The notes beneath the pieces are model-generated. The model was given only the letters and a program-made list of their open reading frames with translations, had not been told where the DNA came from and did no database searches. Positions 52,918 to 62,400 of a stretch of 64,000 nucleotides of DNA are shown one piece after another; position 1 is the first letter of the stretch, and every line of letters begins with the position of its first letter. The position numbers and the translations under genes were made by a program. The DNA comes from Nitrospirota bacterium (GTDB lineage Bacteria; Nitrospirota; JACRHJ01). The DNA lies in NCBI GenBank assembly GCA_021784575.1, contig JAJYHX010000007.1, forward strand, positions 1 through 64,000, given 5' to 3'.

Positions 52918-54206
52918 AAAAAATTACTGTTTGCTCATTATTTCTGGTATTCTTGTCCATGGTTGCCTTTGCGAATACGGGCGCGCAGGCGCCTCTGGTA
53001 AAGGTGGTCAGGCTGGACGGCGTTATAAACCCCGTAGCGGCGGAACTTGTAGGCGGCGCCATAAGAGAGGCCTCAAAAAGCAATGCGGAGGCGCTGGTTA
53101 TAATGCTCGACACCCCCGGCGGCCTGGACAGCTCCATGAGGAAGATTGTGAAGGACATACTTGCGTCTCCCGTCCCCGTGGTTACATATGTCGCGCCGTC
53201 CGGGGCGCGCGCGGCCTCGGCGGGGACGTTCATTTTCCTGGCGTCTCCGGTTGCCGCCATGGCGCCGGGGACGAACATCGGGGCGGCCCATCCGGTCGGA
53301 ATGGGCGGCGCGAACATTACCGGCGTGATGGCGGAAAAGGTGGAGAACGACGCGGCGGCGTTTATAAGAAGCCTTGCCGACCGTTACGGCAGGAACGCGG
53401 ACTGGGCGGAAGACGCCGTTCGCAAGAGCGTGTCCGTCTCGGAAGAGGATGCGGTAAAAATGCATGTGGCGGATATGGCCGCGGACAACCTTTCGGACCT
53501 GCTCGGCAAGCTCGACGGGCGGCGGGCCCTGACGGCGCGAGGGACGGTAGTCCTGCATACGAAGAACGCGCGCGTGGAATATATAGAGCCCGGCGCGAGG
53601 CTCAGGATCCTTTCTGTCATAACCGACCCGAATATCGCGTATGTGCTGATGCTGCTGGGGGTTATAGGGATCTTCTTCGAGTTGTCCAACCCCGGCCTTA
53701 TCCTTCCGGGCGTCATAGGCGGCATATCGCTTGTCCTCGCCTTCTACGCGTTCTCCACCCTGCCGGTGAACTACGCCGGTTTTCTGCTTATCGCGCTCGG
53801 CATTATAATGTTCCTGGCCGAGATAAAAATACCGAGCTATGGAATGCTCTCCGTGGGCGGGATAATATCGCTCCTTCTCGGCTCCCTCATGCTTTTCAAC
53901 TCGTCATTTCCCTACATGCGCATATCGCTCTGGGTGCTTCTCCCGTCCGTGTTTATCATCTCCGGGTTCTTCATCATACTGGTGCGGGTCGGTCTTAAAT
54001 CCCGCCGCTACGGGCATACCACGGGCAGCGAATCGCTCGTCGGGATGATGGCGGAGGCGCGCACGGACATCCCCGCGGGCGGCGAGGGAGACGTGTTTCT
54101 CGATGGCGCGCACTGGCGCGCGGTGTCGGACGAGTATGTCAAGGCGGGCGAAAAGGTCCGGGTGCTGGAGGTAACGGGACTCCGGCTTAAGGTGGTAAGA
54201 CATTGA
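52914..54206 (+). CDS. NfeD-family membrane serine protease (ClpP class)
   Basis: A 430-residue long-form NfeD protein: signal peptide, a ClpP/crotonase-fold protease domain (about 25-215) with [10 protein letters not shown] and the likely catalytic Ser in ARAASAGTF near residue 102, four transmembrane helices (about 240-355), and a C-terminal OB-fold NfeD domain. The catalytic Lys of the archaeal homologue is not assigned here. Long NfeD proteins pair with stomatin-type SPFH proteins, and one is encoded 13 bases downstream. Confidence 0.9.
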   Translation: MKKITVCSLFLVFLSMVAFANTGAQAPLVKVVRLDGVINPVAAELVGGAIREASKSNAEALVIMLDTPGGLDSSMRKIVKDILASPVPVVTYVAPSGARAASAGTFIFLASPVAAMAPGTNIGAAHPVGMGGANITGVMAEKVENDAAAFIRSLADRYGRNADWAEDAVRKSVSVSEEDAVKMHVADMAADNLSDLLGKLDGRRALTARGTVVLHTKNARVEYIEPGARLRILSVITDPNIAYVLMLLGVIGIFFELSNPGLILPGVIGGISLVLAFYAFSTLPVNYAGFLLIALGIIMFLAEIKIPSYGMLSVGGIISLLLGSLMLFNSSFPYMRISLWVLLPSVFIISGFFIILVRVGLKSRRYGHTTGSESLVGMMAEARTDIPAGGEGDVFLDGAHWRAVSDEYVKAGEKVRVLEVTGLRLKVVRH

Positions 54207-54219
54207 AAAGGAGGGGACT

Positions 54220-54999
54220 ATGTTGGGAGTTGGCATTTCGGGTTTCGCAATTGCCGCAGCAATAGTAATCCTTATAGTCGTAAATTCCATAAAAATTCTG
54301 AAGGAGTATGAAAGGGCGGTGCTCTTTACGCTTGGCAGGGTTGACCCGGAGCACGGCGTAAGAGGGCCGGGGATAATAATCGTCCTGCCGATTATCCAGA
54401 AGTCGACGCGCGTCAGCCTCAGGACCATTACGATGGACGTGCCCTCGCAGGATGTCATAACGAGGGACAACGTGACGGTGAAGGTGGGCGCGGTAATCTA
54501 CTTCAAGGTAATGGACCCGAGGAAGGCGATAATCGAAGTCGAGGATTTCTACTTCGCAACCTCCCAGATTGCCCAGACGACGCTCCGGAGCATCCTTGGC
54601 CAGTCCAACCTGGACGACCTCTTGAGCAAGCGCGACGAGCTGAACATGGAACTCCAGAAGATAATCGACCAGCAGACGGAGCCCTGGGGGATAAAGGTAA
54701 CGAACGTCGAGGTAAAGAACGTTGACCTCCCGGAGGGTATGCAGAGGGCCATAGCAAGGCAGGCCGAGGCCGAGAGGGAGCGCCGGGCGAAGGTGATAAA
54801 CGCGGAAGGCGAGTATCAGGCCGCGCAGAAGCTTGCGGACGCAGCCAAGATAATCCAGACGGAGCCTGCCGCGCTTCAGCTGAGATTCCTCCAGACGGTG
54901 CTGACTCTTTCGGGGGACAAGAACTCGACGCTGATATTCCCGCTGCCGATAGACATCCTGTCGCCCATAATAAAAGGGCTTCAGAAGGAGAAACAGTAA
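54220..54999 (+). CDS. Slipin/stomatin-like SPFH protein
   Basis: A 259-residue membrane protein with one N-terminal hydrophobic segment (about 5-27), an SPFH/band-7 domain ([42 protein letters not shown]), and a C-terminal helix (about 185-240). Stomatin-like proteins form large membrane scaffolds, and in archaea the NfeD protease cleaves its stomatin partner, so the two genes probably act together. Confidence 0.92.
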   Translation: MLGVGISGFAIAAAIVILIVVNSIKILKEYERAVLFTLGRVDPEHGVRGPGIIIVLPIIQKSTRVSLRTITMDVPSQDVITRDNVTVKVGAVIYFKVMDPRKAIIEVEDFYFATSQIAQTTLRSILGQSNLDDLLSKRDELNMELQKIIDQQTEPWGIKVTNVEVKNVDLPEGMQRAIARQAEAERERRAKVINAEGEYQAAQKLADAAKIIQTEPAALQLRFLQTVLTLSGDKNSTLIFPLPIDILSPIIKGLQKEKQ

Positions 55000-55040
55000 A
55001 GACGCGTTCGTAAGTCGTTGGCCGTGTTCGTGGTGGAATT

Positions 55041-56870
55041 ATGAAATCAGGCGGTTTCCCATTGGAGGGCCTCTTAAAAGCCGCGACACTCTTCTTCGCG
55101 GCGCTGCTCGCGGTCTTGACCATCAGCAGCCTCTCGCTAATCTACAAGACGAGGAAATACCTTGAGAGCGGGATGGACAAGAGGCTTCTGAACGCCTCGG
55201 ACATAGTCTCGAGGGAAATCCGCGACCGCTATCCGGAGTCCCTCAACGACCCGCGTTACCTGAACTCGCTGATGCAGCAGGAATCCCTTTTGAGCCTGAT
55301 AATCCTCGATCTTCGTCAGGGCGTGATTATCGACGCTTCCGGGAGAAGGCATAGCGGCGAACAGTTCATCCTCAAGGGCATTAACGGGCAGGATTTTAAC
55401 CTTGCCGCTTCAGGCAAGGTTAAAATCTCTCCGATTTACATGAACAAAAAAATGAGGCTCCGCTCGGTCTATTTCCCGGTAAAGGACCCTATGGGCAGGA
55501 TTATTGCCGTAGGCGAGGCCGCGCTCGACGCCGGTTATATCGAAGACCTTACGCAGCAGGGGACGACTTACTTCATCCTGAAGTCCATGTCGATAGGTTT
55601 CCTGCTTATCGCCGTATTGTATGTCATCAGGACAATGGCCGGCTCTCGCAAGAAGCTCCTTCAGACGGCAAAAGGCGCGCCGGTGGATGTAAGCCGTAAA
55701 GACCGGGACGACATATCATTTGTAATAGACACGTTTCAGCTTACCATAGCCTCTCTGAAAGAGAAGGAGAAAGAACTAAACGAGCTTAAGAACAGGGCCG
55801 AAGAGCGGGCGCGCAGCGTAGAGAGCATTAGCGAGACCATCCTGAAAAACATTCAGAGCGGCGTTATTACGTTCGACGCGGGGGGTACGGTGCTGACCGC
55901 CAACGAGTCCGCCGGGGCGATACTCGCAAGAGACAGGAACGCCTTGCCGGGAAACACTTGCCCGGAATTGTTCGGAGCCGGAAGCTGGCTCTCCGCGCTG
56001 GTGGAAAAGGCCGTAAGGAAGGGACGGGCCCAGAACAGGTCCGAGGGGGAAATAAACACGCCCGCCGGGAAACGCTGGATAGGCGCGGGGATTTCACCTC
56101 TTCTCCGGGAAGGAGCTACGGGCGGCGCGGTGCTCGTGTTCACCGACATCACAGAGGTAAAAGAGCTCCGGGAGATGATGGAGCTTAAGGAGAGGATAGC
56201 GCTCTTGGGGGAGATGTCCGCGGGGATAGCGCACGAGCTTCGGAATCCCATGGGCGTCATATCAGGGTATGCGGATTTCCTGGCAAGAAGTTCCGGGGAT
56301 GCGCCATCCCTTGAAGCGGCGCAGAGCATCCGGGAGGAGATAAAGGGAATGGACGAGATTATACGCGAGTTTCTCCATTTCTCCCAGCCTACGGAGCTTA
56401 ACGTAACACAGGTGGACTTGGGCGGGATTGTCGAGGAATCCTTCCGCGCGCTCGGGAACGACGGCGACGGAATAAAACGAAAGGCGCTTATTGACGAAAA
56501 CCTCCCGTCAATCGAGGGCGATGCCGTGCTCCTTCGGCAGGCGTTTATAAACCTGATAAAAAACGCGTACGAGGCGATGGACGGCGGCGGGAGCCTTACA
56601 ATAGCCGCGGAGGTTGAAAAAGGCGACGGGCCGGAGGCGTCCGACAGGAGGTTCGTCAGGCTCGATTTCCGCGATACCGGGCCGGGAATCGACGCTTCCT
56701 CGGCCGGGAAAATCTTTACCCCCTTCTTCACGACCAAGCCGCGCGGCACCGGGCTTGGATTATCCCTCGTCCAGAAGATAATTGTATATCACGGCGGCAG
56801 GGTTACGGCGTCCGCATCCGGGAGCGGAGGCGCGGTATTTTCGATATATCTCCCGGTAAAGGCTCACTAA
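55041..56870 (+). CDS. PAS-containing sensor histidine kinase
   Basis: A 609-residue inner-membrane kinase: TM1 (about 14-36), a periplasmic sensing region (about 40-175), TM2 (about 180-200), a coiled coil, a PAS domain (about 265-375), HisKA with phospho-His in AHELRNPMG near 398, and an HATPase with NAYEA, DTGPGID and TGLGLSLVQ. It is followed 9 bases later by a sigma-54 response regulator. The pair and the downstream pseudopilin genes resemble PilS-PilR, but the sensing region is not PilS-like (it has no six-TM domain), so the name is withheld. Confidence 0.92.
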   Translation: MKSGGFPLEGLLKAATLFFAALLAVLTISSLSLIYKTRKYLESGMDKRLLNASDIVSREIRDRYPESLNDPRYLNSLMQQESLLSLIILDLRQGVIIDASGRRHSGEQFILKGINGQDFNLAASGKVKISPIYMNKKMRLRSVYFPVKDPMGRIIAVGEAALDAGYIEDLTQQGTTYFILKSMSIGFLLIAVLYVIRTMAGSRKKLLQTAKGAPVDVSRKDRDDISFVIDTFQLTIASLKEKEKELNELKNRAEERARSVESISETILKNIQSGVITFDAGGTVLTANESAGAILARDRNALPGNTCPELFGAGSWLSALVEKAVRKGRAQNRSEGEINTPAGKRWIGAGISPLLREGATGGAVLVFTDITEVKELREMMELKERIALLGEMSAGIAHELRNPMGVISGYADFLARSSGDAPSLEAAQSIREEIKGMDEIIREFLHFSQPTELNVTQVDLGGIVEESFRALGNDGDGIKRKALIDENLPSIEGDAVLLRQAFINLIKNAYEAMDGGGSLTIAAEVEKGDGPEASDRRFVRLDFRDTGPGIDASSAGKIFTPFFTTKPRGTGLGLSLVQKIIVYHGGRVTASASGSGGAVFSIYLPVKAH

Positions 56871-56879
56871 GAGCAGGCT

Positions 56880-58235
56880 ATGGCTGAGAAGTTCAGGATA
56901 CTGATAATAGAGGACAAGAAGTCAATGGCGGAGATGCTGGCCAGGACGTTCGAGGCCGAAGGCTACATCGCGCTCACTTCCGGGACCGGCGAGGACGGGA
57001 TTTCGAAATTCCTGCGCGACGGGGCGGACCTCGTCCTGACCGACCTGAAGCTTCCGGGTATGAACGGCCTTCAGGTGCTGCGCGTCCTGAAGGAAAAAAG
57101 GCCGCTGACGCCGGTCATAATGATGACCGCGTTCGGCAGCATCGAAACGGCTGTCGAGGCGGTAAAGGCCGGGGCCTACGACTTCCTGACAAAACCGTTC
57201 GATACATCGCATATGCTGGCGCTCGTGGAAAAAGCTCTTGAGAGCGGTAAGCTTGCGGCGGAAAACCTCGTGCTGAAGGAGGAATTCGCCCGCGAGCTTT
57301 CGTTCCCGATGATAATCGGAAAGAGCAAGGCCCTTACAGATGCCCTGGAACTCCTTAAAAAAGCCGCTCCCACACGGGCGACCGTCCTGATAACCGGCGA
57401 GTCCGGCACGGGCAAAGAGCTTTTCGCAAAGGCCCTGCACCACCTCTCGCCCAGGAAGGACGGGCCGTTTGTGGCGGTGAACTGCGCGGCAATCCCGAAA
57501 GATCTGCTCGAATCGGAGCTTTTCGGGCACGAAAAAGGCTCGTTCACCGGGGCCGAGGCCAGGAGACTCGGCAAATTCGAGCTTGCGGACAAGGGGACGC
57601 TTTTTCTGGACGAGATAGGAGACATGGCCCTTGCGCTTCAGGCCAAGCTTCTCCGGGCGCTTCAGGGCGAGATGATAGAGCGCGTCGGAGGGGCGGAGCC
57701 TTTCTCCGTCGATGTGCGGGTCGCCGCCGCAAGCAACCGGGACCTTGAAAAAGCCGTCCGTGAAGGAAGTTTCAGGGAGGACTTGTATTACCGCCTGAAC
57801 GTGTTCCCGCTTCGCATCCCGCCTCTGCGCGATAGACGTGATGACATCCGGATCCTTGCGGAATATTTCATCGGGAAATACGCGGCGGAACTTAAGAAAG
57901 GGTTGTTCACAATTTCGGACGAAGCCATTGAAGCGCTCTCCGGCATGGAGTGGAAAGGGAACGTGCGGGAGCTTGCCAACTGCATAGAGAGGGCGGTCAT
58001 AATCGCGGACGGAGGCGAGATCGGCCCGGAATGTCTTGGCCTGGCCCCGAAGTTTATGGACGAATCGTCCGGCAGCCTCCAGAGGACTGCGTCGATTGCC
58101 GCAAAGGCGGCGGAGATGGAGGCGATAAAGGGCGCTCTTGCCGCCTCCGGCGGTAACAAGAGCCGCGCCTCGGAGCTTCTCGGCGTGAGCTACAAGACAC
58201 TGCTGACAAAGATAAAGGAATACGGCATTGGGTAG
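56880..58235 (+). CDS. Sigma-54-dependent response regulator (NtrC/PilR type)
   Basis: A 451-residue transcription activator. Receiver domain (about 1-120; LIIEDKKSM, phospho-Asp near 54 in LVLTDLKLPG, Lys in FLTKPF), a central AAA+ domain with Walker A GESGTGKE, GSFTGA (a functional variant of GAFTGA for sigma-54 contact), Walker B LFLDEIGDM, and a C-terminal Fis-type helix-turn-helix (NKSRASELLGVSYKTLLTKI). It most likely activates the sigma-54 promoter at 58341. Confidence 0.95.
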   Translation: MAEKFRILIIEDKKSMAEMLARTFEAEGYIALTSGTGEDGISKFLRDGADLVLTDLKLPGMNGLQVLRVLKEKRPLTPVIMMTAFGSIETAVEAVKAGAYDFLTKPFDTSHMLALVEKALESGKLAAENLVLKEEFARELSFPMIIGKSKALTDALELLKKAAPTRATVLITGESGTGKELFAKALHHLSPRKDGPFVAVNCAAIPKDLLESELFGHEKGSFTGAEARRLGKFELADKGTLFLDEIGDMALALQAKLLRALQGEMIERVGGAEPFSVDVRVAAASNRDLEKAVREGSFREDLYYRLNVFPLRIPPLRDRRDDIRILAEYFIGKYAAELKKGLFTISDEAIEALSGMEWKGNVRELANCIERAVIIADGGEIGPECLGLAPKFMDESSGSLQRTASIAAKAAEMEAIKGALAASGGNKSRASELLGVSYKTLLTKIKEYGIG

Positions 58236-58317
58236 CCGCTTACACAACCCTGTGAAGGGAATTACATATTATTAACAAAAATTAATTGAACTAAACCGGG
58301 AAAACCAATAAAATAAA

Positions 58318-58353
58318 GCCACTCCCGATTTTATGCGGAGTGGCATTTTTTTT
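58318..58353 (+). terminator. Rho-independent terminator after the response regulator
   Basis: GCCACTCC (58318-58325) pairs perfectly with GGAGTGGC (58337-58344) around an 11-base loop, followed by A and eight T residues. It ends the kinase-regulator transcript. The 3' half and T-tract overlap the sigma-54 promoter. Confidence 0.88.
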
Positions 58354-58356
58354 GCT
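58341..58356 (+). promoter_or_regulatory. Sigma-54 (-24/-12) promoter of the pseudopilin operon
   Basis: TGGCAT-N5-TTGCT: the GG (58342-58343) and GC (58354-58355) are 12 bases apart, exactly the sigma-54 spacing, and 14 of the key positions follow TGGCAY-N5-TTGCW. A start near 58367 leaves a 15-base leader with GGAGGG before the first pseudopilin ATG. The response regulator encoded just upstream is the natural activator. Confidence 0.75.
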
Positions 58357-58381
58357 TGTTCAGAATGGCAGGAGGGCCGGT

Positions 58382-59002
58382 ATGAGGTTTCTGAGAAATA
58401 AACGGGGTGTAACCCTGCTGGAATTGATGGTTGTGGTGGCGATTATAGGAGTGATGGTGGCAATTGCCGTCCCGTCCTATTACGCATGGCTGCCGAAGCT
58501 GAAGGTAAATCAGGCGATATTCCAGCTTTCCGGCGACTTGCAGTATGCCAGGTTGAGAGCCATATCCGAAAACATCCCCTGGGAAGTGCAATTCAACATT
58601 GCAGGCAATTCCTACAGCATATACAGGGATCCAAAAGACACCTTTAATCCCGCCAACCCTTCCGGCACCGCCTCTCTCGTCAAGACCGTGCAGCTCGTGG
58701 ACAATTCAGGCAGCATAATGGCCGTGAGGTCGGTTGTCTTCGGCTACAATGTCACAGGTAACGATCCCAACGGAGCGCCACTTCTGGCCGGGGGGGCCTC
58801 CAACGCGGTATTCAGTTCTTCTGATTATGAAAAATTCCTGCCGAACGGGACAGCCGATTACAACGGTGCGGTTTATCTTATACCGCAGGAAGACCTGACT
58901 GCAAACAGATACGACCGGAACAGGGCCATAACCATTACCGGCCTTACCGGTTTGATAAAGACCTGGCAGCATGACTCATCACAATCAGGAAGCTGGAAAT
59001 GA
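58382..59002 (+). CDS. Pseudopilin, GspH/FimT-like
   Basis: A 206-residue minor pilin. The type III leader (KRG before VTLLELMVVVAIIGVM) is cut after Gly, here followed by Val instead of Phe, and Glu5 is conserved. The long hydrophobic N-terminal helix and the following QAIFQLSGDLQYARLRAI block match the GspH/FimT group, which primes pilus assembly. ATG at 58382 has GGAGGG 5 bases upstream; an upstream frame to 58340 precedes the predicted transcription start. Confidence 0.88.
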   Translation: MRFLRNKRGVTLLELMVVVAIIGVMVAIAVPSYYAWLPKLKVNQAIFQLSGDLQYARLRAISENIPWEVQFNIAGNSYSIYRDPKDTFNPANPSGTASLVKTVQLVDNSGSIMAVRSVVFGYNVTGNDPNGAPLLAGGASNAVFSSSDYEKFLPNGTADYNGAVYLIPQEDLTANRYDRNRAITITGLTGLIKTWQHDSSQSGSWK

Positions 59003-59006
59003 CAAA

Positions 59007-59462
59007 ATGAAAACCAATATCGGGAACGAAGGATTTACGCTGGTGGAGGTGATGATAGCCTCCGTCATACTTGTGATAGGTCTGGTTGCCCTCCTCCAGC
59101 TTATCAGCATTGCCATTTACGGCAGCGTCGCCGGAAGAGATATTACGATAGCCGACAATATTGCGAACCGGCTCCTGCAGGATATGGATAACCGGGGCTA
59201 TCAGAACGCCATGAACAACATGACTTCTTCAGGCACGATCACGGATGGGACCAATACGGTCTATGTTTATGGAAGCGCTGTTACAACGGCCGGTTATTCC
59301 AGACAGCCGGTAACCGTGGGGCCGAAAAATTTTTACCTGAACGCCCAATATACGGACAATACGCCCTCAAAGGGTCTCTCGACCGTCAGAGTCTATGTAG
59401 ACTGGACGACCACCGGCCATCCGCATACCGTATCGTTCACGTCTTATTTTGATATGTCCTAA
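59007..59462 (+). CDS. Pseudopilin, PilV-like
   Basis: A 151-residue minor pilin with leader NEG before FTLVEVMIASVILVIGLVAL, Glu5 present. The size and sequence after the helix fit PilV/GspI-like minor pilins. It starts 4 bases after the previous stop and is probably translated by coupling. The C-terminal domain has no Cys pair. Confidence 0.83.
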   Translation: MKTNIGNEGFTLVEVMIASVILVIGLVALLQLISIAIYGSVAGRDITIADNIANRLLQDMDNRGYQNAMNNMTSSGTITDGTNTVYVYGSAVTTAGYSRQPVTVGPKNFYLNAQYTDNTPSKGLSTVRVYVDWTTTGHPHTVSFTSYFDMS

Positions 59463-59474
59463 GGGAGGAAAGTC

Positions 59475-62400
59475 ATGTCTGCCCAGAGAGGTTTGAAAGA
59501 CAAAAAAGGTTTTACTCTTATAGAACTGATGGTCGCCATGGCTGTAAGTCTGATTATAATAGCCGCCATATTTGGCGTCTACGAGACTATGAACAAGTCG
59601 AACCTCTCCATAAAGGCGTCCTCCGACATGCAGCAGAATGTCCGCACCGCTGTCGATTCGATAACGAAGATGATGGTAAACGCCGGTTACCAGGGCCAAT
59701 GGAACAATATCCTGGGAAACCACAGCACTGCTGTTGACGGCCTTGTTTACCAGAGGGCCTCGTACGACAATTCATTATCCGCCCCCAACAATACCGGCGT
59801 AGTCTCCGGCCCCAACTCGATATGTTTTACCTATTACGACGATAATCACGTGTTCAGCTCCGGCTCCAACGGAGAATGGCGGGTGCAGATATACATGGAC
59901 AGCGCCGACCAGGAAATACTCGCCAATTTTGAACAGTTCAACACAACTTCGACCCTGTTCGGTCCGGCTGCGAACGGGTGGAGTGTTGTTCTGGCAAGGG
60001 GCATCAGCAACCTGAGGTTTCAGTATTACAACGCAGACGATAACGACATCACTTCGTCATTGTCTTCGCAAAGTATTGGAACCGTAAGAAAAATCACGGT
60101 TACCGTTACCGGGAAAACTTCCTTTGCGCAGTTTATATCTAACGGCTTCAGGTCGTTCAGTCTTTCGACGGATGTTACGCCCGTGAACCTTGGCATCGCA
60201 GGGCATATTGTCGACGCTTATCCTCCGGCGACTCCCACGGGACTCTATGTAAGCGATCCGCATACCTGCACCAAGCTGACGGTTCAGTGGAACGCCAACA
60301 AGGAGGTCGATCTTGCCGGATATACTATATTTTACGGCATAGCTACCGGCAAATATGACCATAGAGTTGATGTGGGCACGGTTTCGAACAACGGCATCTG
60401 CACCTATACGCTGCCTCCTCCCGGCGAAACCCTGAATGCGGGCACGGAATATTATATTACCATAGGAGCCAGCAACACCAGCGGCCTGATGAGCAATCCT
60501 CTGGCGACGGAAGTTTCCACCGGTGTCGTGACGCCGGGCATTGGCACCAACCAGACTACCCCAACCGAGTATCCGCCCAGCGCGCCGGTTGTTATGGCCG
60601 CTGCCGGGCCGGGCGATGGCGCTATAACCCTTACGTGGACCGGCAACCCGTCCAACGAAGGAGTGACAAGCTACAGGGTATACAGGATGTCGATTCCCAA
60701 TCCGAGCAGTCCGCCTGCTTTCAGCTATCCGATACCCGATACCCCTGAGCCGGCAAATCCGGCCCCCGGGGTGCCATATCGCGTGGACACCGGCACTACA
60801 GGCAACAAGCCGGTGACCCAGGTGGTATTAAACAACAACCAATCGGGGTTTCAGTTTAAGGACTACGGCCTCCAGGGGTGCACAATGTATGAATATGCGG
60901 TTTGCGGCGTGAACTGCACGCAATCCGCCACCGGCCCGATTTCCAGTCCTTATTCCTCCGCCCAGTATTGCACGTTATACGGCGGCAGTTATACCGACAG
61001 CAACGGCGTGCCCCATACGATAAGCTCTCCGGTTGCGGGCGAAGTGACCAAACCTACCGACGGCACGCCTCCGCCTCCGCCGACAGACCTTGTAGGCATT
61101 CCAGGGTCAAAAGTGGTGGACCTTTCCTGGACCAACCCGACCGGAGATCCGGATTTTCAGGGCGTTATGATACGGAGGTCTACGGGCGGTTATCCCGCGT
61201 CGCCAACCGACGGCACCCTCGTGTACAACGATTACTCCTCAGCCGCCGGGCAATCCTGCACATATCATGATACCGGCGTGGCCGATACAGACCCCCCAAC
61301 CTGCTACTACTACTCCGCGTTTTCATACAACAAGTGCGGTATCTACAACAGCACTGCCGTGGAGAGTCTTAATTTTCAGGGGGCATCGACGCCCGCATGT
61401 TCCCAGCCGTGCAGCTCCGCGCTATATGGAGAGCCGCCGGCCCCGCCAATGGACAAGTACTCAATGTCGTACTGCGCGGACAAGGTAAACCTGGGCTGGC
61501 AAGACCCGTCCAACCTAACCAGCTATCCGGACTTTACCGGTTACGACATCTATCGTTCGGATAACGGCAGCACGCCGATACAGAGTAACTACAAATCGTC
61601 CAACACAAACGTCTATTCGGATACAACTTATATACAATCGCCAGGCGGCGACGGCGGCGTATACAGCTATCACGTAAGGACGACGGACTGTTCGGGCGGA
61701 TTGAGCAACGCTACCTCGATAGTCACCCTTACAGCCTATCCGGGCCAGGTGCTTTACGACCCGAGCGCCGTCAACTCGACGAATACTAGCGCGCCGAACA
61801 CGCCGCACACGAACATAACCGTTTCCACGGGCATGTATCATAACACGCTTATTTTTGACGCCAGCAACACAAGCTCGCATGAGGCGGAGCTTGACGGCAT
61901 GACGCTTACCTGGAAGGGCGGCGGCACCGAGACTAACGCCATGCTTACAGGCGTCTCCATTTACGATCCGACCCAGAGCAAATGGGTCTTGGTTTACAAC
62001 AACAGCAGCGGCGGCGTATCGACCGATACCCCCATAGTCTTTAATGCCAATACGCCGTTCTATATCCCACAAACCACGAACGGCATAGGCTCGGAAGAAA
62101 CCGTCCCGATGCAGTTTACCTGGGAGAACGCCGACGGGACCGTGTCTTCAAGCGACGACATGCGCAACGCGCTCGTCACCATAACCTTTAATTACAGGCT
62201 CTTCTACTACAGTTCTTACACCTCCGGTTATCTCTTGTCCGACCCCACCCTCGCCGGATGTTCCCCGGTAGTTTATAATGTTGTCCAGGCCGCAGGGCCG
62301 AATTTCATGGACGTAACGCAGAGTCAGCCCCTGCAGGGGACATTCGCCGAAACGCAGCTGGGCTATCTGACCGCTCAGCCCGGCCAGACTACGGACGTAA

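Noticed and set aside
56922-58247. A 441-codon minus-strand frame opposite the response regulator
   Set aside because: Antisense to a clear NtrC-type protein; composition is typical of a shadow frame.
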